Part shown: positions 1-5,566 of the stretch, one piece after another
Layout: every line of letters begins with the position of its first letter
Numbering within the stretch: position 1 is the first letter of the stretch
Assembly (NCBI GenBank): GCA_014762585.1
Contig: JABURN010000170.1
Location: 1 to 5,566, forward strand
DNA: 5,566 nt
Reading direction: 5' to 3'
From: Methylophaga sp.
GTDB taxonomy: Bacteria; Pseudomonadota; Gammaproteobacteria; Nitrosococcales; Methylophagaceae
The notes under the pieces: model-generated
Databases searched by the model: none
What the model was told of the DNA's origin: nothing
The model's input: the letters and a program-made list of their open reading frames with translations, nothing else
Made by a program: the position numbers and the translations under genes

Positions 1-1853
1 AGTTCAAAATAAATAAGACCGCATTCTCTGCGGCTATTCCCAATACCCACTGTACATTGCAGTACTGGCCTGAACAAAAAGCGGTGATGCCAAGGGCTTC
101 TCTAATGATGTTCATACTGGGCCTGGTCCTGGTTATCCTGTGGTGCTTGCGTGACTTTTATCATCAGCGATTGTTGAATCAGGACAGCGAGTCGCTCCGG
201 CAACAGCTTGATGATCTTCAGCACAGTAATCTTAAGCCTGATTACAAAATTCATCATGGCGCACTTGAAGCCGTGTCGCTGGATATCAGCCATCTGGTGA
301 TTCCCAAAAAAGGCACGCCACCCTCACCGGGCAAAACGGCAGCAAAAATACAGGAAAAAGTTGAGGAGGAAGTGCTGATGTCCTCCGATCCCGAGCTTAT
401 CGTGGAGCACGCCCTCAGCCAGGCATCAAAAACACCCCATTCTCAACCTAAGGAGCAGATCCAAACCGTGCAGACGCTTCCCGACAAAGCCATTTTTCGT
501 CATTACGATGTTCGCGGAAAAGTCGATACACAATTGACTCCGGCTGTGATGGAGCAACTGGGTCAGGCAGTGGGCAGTGAAGCGCTGGATCAGTCACAGC
601 ATCGACTGGTACTGGGGCGTGATGGTCGCCTCAGCAGCGACAGTCTGGCACAGGCCTTTATCAAGGGGGTGCTCAGCACCGGCTGTGATTTGATTGATGT
701 CGGGCAGGTGCCGACGCCGATGGTTTATTTTGCCTGTGAGCATCTGGAAACGCATACCGGTGCGATGATCACGGGCAGCCACAACCCCACCGACTATAAC
801 GGCCTGAAGATCGTCATTGCCGGTAAAACCCTGTTGGGTAACGGCGTCAGTCGCTTGTATGAGCGCATTAAAGACAAGCGGCTCAAACAGGGACAGGGCC
901 AGCTGAGCCAGGAGAACATCAAGCAGGCTTATATCGACCGCATTGCCGGTGAAATTAAACTGAGCCGGCCAATGCGGATTGTCATTGACTGCGGTAATGG
1001 TGTCGCGGGCAATGTTGCCGCTGATTTATTTGATGCGCTCGGCTGCCAGGTCACCGAGTTATTCTGTGAGGTTGATGGCCGTTTCCCACACCATCACCCT
1101 GATCCGGGACAGCCGGAAAACCTGCAGGATTTGATCAAAACCGTGAAGGAACAGGAAGCCGAGCTGGGGCTTGCCTATGACGGCGATGGTGACAGGCTGG
1201 GCGTCGTCGATGGCGATGGCAATATTATCTGGCCGGACCGGCTGCTGCTGTTGATGGCCCAGTACATGCTCGTCGAGCAACCGGGGGCGACGATTCTGTT
1301 TGATGTGAAATCCACCAGTATGCTGGAAGAGGTGATCAGCCGAGCCGGGGGGAACCCGATAATGACACCGTCCGGTCATTCGGTGATCAAGAGTCTGATG
1401 TCAGAACACAATGCGATGCTGGCGGGTGAAATGACCGGTCACTTCTTCTTCCGCGACCGCTGGTATGGCTTTGATGATGCTTTATACTCGGCGGCACGCT
1501 TGCTAGAATTGCTCGCCGCTGATCCGCTGGAGCGCACCCCTACCGAGGTGTTTGCCGCCTTGCCCTCCAGGGTCAGCACGCCGGAAATCATTGTCGAGAT
1601 GGCCGAAGGCGAGAGCCACCGCTTTATCGAACAACTGCAGGCCAATGTCGAGTTTGTCGGCGGCAAGCTATCAACGGTGGATGGGATCCGCGTTGACTAT
1701 CCGCAGGGCTGGGGGCTGGTGCGGGCATCCAATACGGTTCCCGGACTGACTTTGCGCTTTGAAGCGACCAGTAAAGAAGAACTGGAACACATTAAACAGG
1801 CCTTTATTCAGCAGATGCTGCAGATTAAGCCGACGTTGTCATTACTATTTTAG
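1..1853 (+). CDS. algC: Membrane-anchored phosphomannomutase/phosphoglucomutase (AlgC type), 5' partial
   Basis: Interconverts mannose-6-P/mannose-1-P and glucose-6-P/glucose-1-P, supplying sugar nucleotides for exopolysaccharide and LPS. The catalytic part begins near base 483 (AIFRHYDVRG) and is about 455 residues, close to the 463-residue Pseudomonas AlgC. All four active-site loops are present: phosphoserine loop TGSHNP (Ser codon 777-779), metal loop DGDGDR (1179-1196), sugar loop GEMTGH (1425-1442) and phosphate loop RASNT (1722-1736). Before it lie a hydrophobic segment (about 96-149, MMFILGLVLVILWCL), then a polar, partly coiled-coil-like linker. The frame is open from base 3 with no stop, and the residues before the hydrophobic segment (AAIPNTHCTLQYWPEQ) resemble the end of a periplasmic sensor domain. 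I therefore infer that the true start lies upstream and that this is the long, membrane-anchored form; the TTG at 57 and GTG/ATG at 84/87 are unconvincing starts without a clear ribosome site. The function is sure, the start is not. argB follows after 12 bases. Confidence 0.93.
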   Translation, partial: FKINKTAFSAAIPNTHCTLQYWPEQKAVMPRASLMMFILGLVLVILWCLRDFYHQRLLNQDSESLRQQLDDLQHSNLKPDYKIHHGALEAVSLDISHLVIPKKGTPPSPGKTAAKIQEKVEEEVLMSSDPELIVEHALSQASKTPHSQPKEQIQTVQTLPDKAIFRHYDVRGKVDTQLTPAVMEQLGQAVGSEALDQSQHRLVLGRDGRLSSDSLAQAFIKGVLSTGCDLIDVGQVPTPMVYFACEHLETHTGAMITGSHNPTDYNGLKIVIAGKTLLGNGVSRLYERIKDKRLKQGQGQLSQENIKQAYIDRIAGEIKLSRPMRIVIDCGNGVAGNVAADLFDALGCQVTELFCEVDGRFPHHHPDPGQPENLQDLIKTVKEQEAELGLAYDGDGDRLGVVDGDGNIIWPDRLLLLMAQYMLVEQPGATILFDVKSTSMLEEVISRAGGNPIMTPSGHSVIKSLMSEHNAMLAGEMTGHFFFRDRWYGFDDALYSAARLLELLAADPLERTPTEVFAALPSRVSTPEIIVEMAEGESHRFIEQLQANVEFVGGKLSTVDGIRVDYPQGWGLVRASNTVPGLTLRFEATSKEELEHIKQAFIQQMLQIKPTLSLLF

Positions 1854-3384
<1,531 letters not shown>

Positions 3385-3388
<4 letters not shown>

Positions 3389-3843
3389 TTAAAGTCTGTC
3401 TAATAGGCGAGGATATTGCCAAGGAAAAAGCCTTGCTGGAAAGTCAGTCCGGCATCACGCTGCACACTATCGCGATGGCCGATACTGAGGCCATGCTGAA
3501 AACAGTCTGCGATATCCGGCCCGATATCCTGGTGTTATCAGATGTGAACTGCAAGCTGCCTGCAGATGAACTCTGTATGCATGCCTATTTACGGGCGCCT
3601 GATATCAAGACGCTTATCATCACCGAGCAAGAGGCCGATTACGCCAGACTGGAAGCGACCGGCTTCAGCTGTAAAGGCTTTATGCTGCATCAGCAGCGCC
3701 ATGCGATTGTCCGCGCCGTCCGTGTCATGCATGACGGCGAAGCCTGGCTGTCGCGCAAATTAGTCACAACTGTGCTGGATCAACTGGCCAGCCATGCCGT
3801 CTCAGTCTCCCCCCGGGCACAACTCGTCAATAAACGCGGATAA
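3385..3843 (+). CDS. Degenerate response-regulator receiver protein without DNA-binding domain
   Basis: A 152-residue protein resembling the receiver domain and linker of NarL/LuxR-type response regulators. Visible likenesses are the start MIKVCLIGED, RPDILVLSD (about 45-53), TLIIT (76-80), KGFMLH (97-102) and the linker AVRVMHDGEAWLSRKLV typical of this family. Key phosphorylation residues are altered: the acidic pair is G8-E9, Ser52 sits at the usual aspartate position (Asp53 is next to it), and His102 replaces the conserved lysine; only Thr80 is normal. The protein ends at SPRAQLVNKRG, just where the helix-turn-helix would begin (compare LTPRE...), and no helix-turn-helix can be read in the next 120 bases in frame. 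A phosphorylation-independent, protein-binding role is inferred; the partner is unknown. The ATG at 3385 is preferred over a GTG at 3349 because it gives the same ATGA overlap with slmA seen one gene earlier and starts exactly at the receiver's first strand. Confidence 0.8.
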
Positions 3844-3890
3844 TCATCCCATTGCTTGCAGGACGGCAAAAACTGTCAGTTGTTATCGAT

Positions 3891-3924
3891 AAAAACGATT
3901 GAAATAGATTTAATATTCGTTTTT
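3891..3924 (+). terminator. AT-rich inverted repeat, possible weak terminator or operator
   Basis: AAAAACGA (3891-3898) is the exact reverse complement of TCGTTTTT (3917-3924), with an 18-base spacer. It lies about 50 bases after the stop of the receiver-like gene, where an operon terminator could be. The stem is poor in G+C and the loop is large, so it would be a weak intrinsic terminator; an operator role is equally possible. The left arm overlaps the 10-base palindrome TTATCGATAA at 3883-3892. Confidence 0.25.
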
Positions 3925-3942
3925 GATGCTGAAAAAAAGTCT

Positions 3943-3970
3943 CAAATTAGTACCACCGTACAATAGTTTG
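3943..3970. promoter_or_regulatory. Imperfect dyad around GTAC-CACC-GTAC, candidate operator
   Basis: CAAATTAGTAC (3943-3953) and GTACAATAGTTTG (3958-3970) are imperfect reverse complements around a four-base CACC centre: four outer pairs, one T-G mismatch, two pairs, a two-base AA bulge, then four inner pairs. Its place about 120-150 bases before the adhesin start fits a transcription-factor site in the promoter. It could also fold in RNA. The binding protein is unknown. Confidence 0.35.
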
Positions 3971-4011
3971 CCTTTTCCTATTCCCAGAGAATGGTCACCG
4001 TTCGAATAAAA

Positions 4012-4038
4012 GCACCGACTGAATTTTCAGCCGTGTGC
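4012..4038 (+). promoter_or_regulatory. Leader hairpin 1
   Basis: GCACCGACTGA (4012-4022) pairs with TCAGCCGTGTGC (4027-4038) around a loop ATTT. There are ten Watson-Crick pairs, one A-C mismatch (4018/4031) and one bulged T (4034). No T-run follows, so it is not an intrinsic terminator. It probably lies in the 5' untranslated leader of the adhesin and may affect message stability or translation; that role is inference. Confidence 0.4.
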
Positions 4039-4044
4039 ATGCCG

Positions 4045-4059
4045 GGCCAATGAATGGCC
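4045..4059 (+). promoter_or_regulatory. Leader hairpin 2
   Basis: GGCCA (4045-4049) and TGGCC (4055-4059) form a five-pair stem around the loop ATGAA, followed by TTT. It begins six bases after the first leader hairpin ends (at 4038) and ends about 18 bases before the ribosome site. It is short and could be chance, but the closeness of two stems is notable. Confidence 0.3.
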
Positions 4060-4077
4060 TTTAATGGATGAAATTGG

Positions 4078-4084
4078 AAGGGGA
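4078..4084 (+). promoter_or_regulatory. Ribosome binding site of the adhesin gene
   Basis: AAGGGGA lies six bases before the ATG at 4091, a good Shine-Dalgarno match at suitable spacing. It decides the start: the other nearby ATG codons (4039, 4050, 4054, 4064, 4068, 4084) are in other frames and read into early stops, whereas 4091 opens a frame without a stop to the window edge and begins exactly at the retention module. Confidence 0.75.
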
Positions 4085-4090
4085 TGACTA

Positions 4091-5566
4091 ATGGCGACTC
4101 AAATCGGCGTAATTACAGCTGTCGTAGGTACGGTAACCGCAACAGCTGAAGATGGTTCAATCAGAACTTTGCAGGCAGGTGATCGCGTTTATGCGAATGA
4201 AGTAATCAGCACTGGTCCTGCCGGTGCCATTGAGATTGAATTTGCAGATGGCAGTGTGATGGACCTGGGTAGAGACAGTCAGGCGATGCTTGATTCCGCT
4301 GTGTTCAACCCAAATGCCACCGAGTTTGCAGAATCAGAAGGTGATGACGTACCTGATGATGTCGCCGCTATTCAGCAGGCCATCCTCGAAGGCGAAGATC
4401 CTACAGAAGCTGGCGAAGCAACCGCGGCCGGTGCCGGTGTTGAAGGCAGTGATGGCGGTCATGATGCTGTCTTTGTTAACTACCTGAACCCAGAAATCAC
4501 GCCCGATGCTGGTTTTGAAACGATTGGCGTTACCAATACCATTGATGAATACATTGATGAGCAGTTGATTGATGGCGTCCCAACGGCAGGTCTTATTACT
4601 GTTGAACTTGATGAAGATGACCTCGGATTCTTTGACAGCGAAGCCGCTTTTATCGCATTCAACAACCTGATTTCAGGTATCCAGGGTGCTTTCCAGTCTG
4701 ATACCGGCTACCAGCTTTTCCCGGCACCGCATTTTGGTGTGGGTGACTCCAATCCCGGTGATGATCTGCCATCACCCAATCCGACTTTCTTCTCTGGTAC
4801 CCTGAATGCTGACTATGGTCTGAATGGTCCAGGGACTATCAGTTTTAACCCGGTTGTCTCGCAACCTAATGGTCTGACTTCAGGCGGTCAGCCGATTCAA
4901 ATCTGGGTTTCTCCAGATGGTCTGACCCTGATTGGCTATATCGCAGGTGAGGCCGACAGCCTTCCCTCTGCAAGAGTCGCTCAAGAGTTCGAAGGTGCTG
5001 AGATCATCTTCAGCGCGCAAATCGACCCAGCGACACTGAACTTCACCGCCGGTATCTATGGTCCTGTTGATCATCCAGATACCGCTGAAACAGGTTCATT
5101 TGAAGAAAACCTCCTCATCAACATGGCCTTCACTATCACCGATGCTGATGGTGATGCAGCACAGGGTATTGTTCGTCTTAACGTCGATGACGACAGCCCG
5201 GTTATTGGTGAACAATCTGAACAACCATTCCCGGGGCAAGGAATCCAAGAGGGCGATTATCCTTATGGATCTGAATCTGCCCTGGTTGATGAAGACGATA
5301 CAGAAAATGGTGTTGGTAACATCGACTCACTGGGTGATGATAACGGTGCGCCTGTTGTTACCCTGCCAATCAATTTTGGCGCAGACGGTCCTGCCGCAGA
5401 AAACCCAGTTGAAATCCATGCTGATGGCATCGTTGATCAGTTCGGCAACCCGCTGACCTCCAATGGTGTAGAAATCCAGTTTAGCTGGAATGCAGCAACC
5501 AACACGCTGGAAGGTACTGCTGATGGCCAGGCGGTCATAAATATTCACGTCAATGTTGTCGATTAC
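4091..5566 (+). CDS. LapA-type giant adhesin with retention module and T1SS repeats, 3' partial
   Basis: The first 492 codons of a large secreted adhesin, open to the right edge. Residues 1-72 form the retention module (MATQIGVITAVVGTVTA, then LQAGDRVYANEVISTGPAGAIEIEFADGS and DLGRDSQ at 58-64), which in LapA plugs the TolC-like outer-membrane pore and holds the adhesin on the cell surface. A predicted helix with the LapG-substrate string VAAIQQAILEGEDPTE (91-106) leads to TAAG (111-114), the LapG cleavage motif. An acidic spacer follows, then a T1SS-143-like repeat (about 233-370, with FSAQIDPATLNFTAGIYGPVDHP, FTITDADGDAA and VDDDSPV) and the start of a second unit (VDEDD at 399-403, LPINFGADGPA). 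There is no N-terminal signal peptide, as expected for type I secretion. The visible part has no lysine and no cysteine, five arginines (three AGA) and about 85 Asp/Glu. A biofilm role is inferred from the family; exporter, LapD and LapG are not in view. Confidence 0.88.
   Translation, partial: MATQIGVITAVVGTVTATAEDGSIRTLQAGDRVYANEVISTGPAGAIEIEFADGSVMDLGRDSQAMLDSAVFNPNATEFAESEGDDVPDDVAAIQQAILEGEDPTEAGEATAAGAGVEGSDGGHDAVFVNYLNPEITPDAGFETIGVTNTIDEYIDEQLIDGVPTAGLITVELDEDDLGFFDSEAAFIAFNNLISGIQGAFQSDTGYQLFPAPHFGVGDSNPGDDLPSPNPTFFSGTLNADYGLNGPGTISFNPVVSQPNGLTSGGQPIQIWVSPDGLTLIGYIAGEADSLPSARVAQEFEGAEIIFSAQIDPATLNFTAGIYGPVDHPDTAETGSFEENLLINMAFTITDADGDAAQGIVRLNVDDDSPVIGEQSEQPFPGQGIQEGDYPYGSESALVDEDDTENGVGNIDSLGDDNGAPVVTLPINFGADGPAAENPVEIHADGIVDQFGNPLTSNGVEIQFSWNAATNTLEGTADGQAVINIHVNVVDY
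4421..4432 (+). other. Predicted LapG protease cleavage motif TAAG
   Basis: Codons for T111-A112-A113-G114 of the adhesin. In Pseudomonas fluorescens LapA, the periplasmic protease LapG cuts between the two alanines of a TAAG motif at nearly the same distance from the N-terminus (107-110), releasing the adhesin when c-di-GMP falls. The preceding helix and the glycine-rich acidic stretch after it also match the family. Cleavage here is inferred. Confidence 0.75.
4787..5200 (+). repeat. First T1SS-143-like extracellular repeat unit of the adhesin
   Basis: Residues about 233-370 form one beta-rich unit opening with FFSGTLNADYGLNGPG and closing with TITDADGDAAQGIVRLNVDDDSPV. The TDADGD and DDDSPV motifs are typical of type I secreted RTX-like adhesin repeats and could bind calcium. 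A second unit starts near residue 385 with a similar opening (LPINFGADGPA) and is cut by the window edge, so an array of repeats beyond is likely. The nucleotide sequence of the two units is not conserved, only the pattern. Confidence 0.55.

Larger units (their letters stand above)
3844..4090 (+). promoter_or_regulatory. Intergenic region with probable operon end and adhesin promoter/leader
   Basis: This 247-base stretch has no credible gene. It is AT-rich in its middle (about 3880-3970) and contains, in order, a palindrome TTATCGATAA (3883-3892), an AT-rich inverted repeat (3891-3924), a longer dyad around GTAC-CACC-GTAC (3943-3970) and two hairpins (4012-4038, 4045-4059), then a strong ribosome site. 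I infer that it ends the upstream operon and carries the regulated promoter of the adhesin. I could not pick a convincing -35/-10 pair by eye, so no transcription start is given. Confidence 0.55.

Noticed and set aside
57..59. TTG as the start of the mutase gene
   Set aside because: No ribosome site precedes it and the same frame stays open to the window edge with protein-like residues that fit a periplasmic domain end, so an upstream start is more likely.
1439..1666. Minus-strand open frame inside the mutase gene
   Set aside because: It lies fully within a gene with clear family motifs, is composition-driven and resembles no known protein; the same holds for the other antisense frames at 102-293, 1059-1379, 1901-2285 and 3038-3322.
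3844..3963. Frameshifted remains of a helix-turn-helix after the receiver-like gene
   Set aside because: Reading on in frame after the stop gives no stretch like the LuxR/NarL helix-turn-helix.
3961..4090. c-di-GMP riboswitch in the adhesin leader
   Set aside because: The conserved core expected for the class I riboswitch was not found; the hairpins alone do not support it.
5058..5456. Plus-strand 132-codon frame in the adhesin region
   Set aside because: It is a frame shadow of the adhesin, which is open throughout and shows retention-module and T1SS repeat motifs; the frame at 4290-4487 is rejected for the same reason.

Overview
The window looks like chromosomal DNA of a gammaproteobacterium, probably marine or salt-adapted. 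The evidence is the gene order phosphomannomutase/phosphoglucomutase (algC type) - argB - slmA, the SlmA protein itself (a gammaproteobacterial division regulator), and a strongly acidic LapA-type adhesin. A methylotroph such as Methylophaga would fit this layout, but that is a guess from general familiarity and nothing here proves it.

Layout, all on the + strand. (1) 1-1853: a phosphomannomutase/phosphoglucomutase whose catalytic part is fused behind a transmembrane segment. Its frame is open to the left edge, so the N-terminus is cut off. (2) 1866-2774: argB, N-acetylglutamate kinase with the long N-terminal helix of arginine-sensitive enzymes. (3) 2771-3388: slmA, nucleoid occlusion factor, overlapping argB by ATGA. 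(4) 3385-3843: a small receiver-like protein, again overlapping by ATGA. It has lost most phosphorylation residues and ends where a LuxR/NarL DNA-binding domain would normally begin. (5) 3844-4090: a 247-base gap with several dyads and hairpins, probably the end of the operon plus the promoter and leader of the next gene. (6) 4091-5566: the start of a large adhesin that runs off the right edge. It has an N-terminal retention module, a LapG-type TAAG cleavage site and the first type I secretion (T1SS-143-like) repeats.

The first four genes are packed tightly enough to be one operon. It joins sugar-phosphate supply for exopolysaccharide/LPS, arginine synthesis and division control, as is common in this group, and adds the unusual receiver-like gene at its end. 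The adhesin is a separate transcription unit by its spacing and leader. By family knowledge it would be exported by a LapBCE-type system and released by a LapG protease under c-di-GMP control, but none of those partners lies in the window. The most interesting items are the degenerate receiver next to the adhesin, the lysine-free and cysteine-free adhesin N-terminus, and the structured leader between them.
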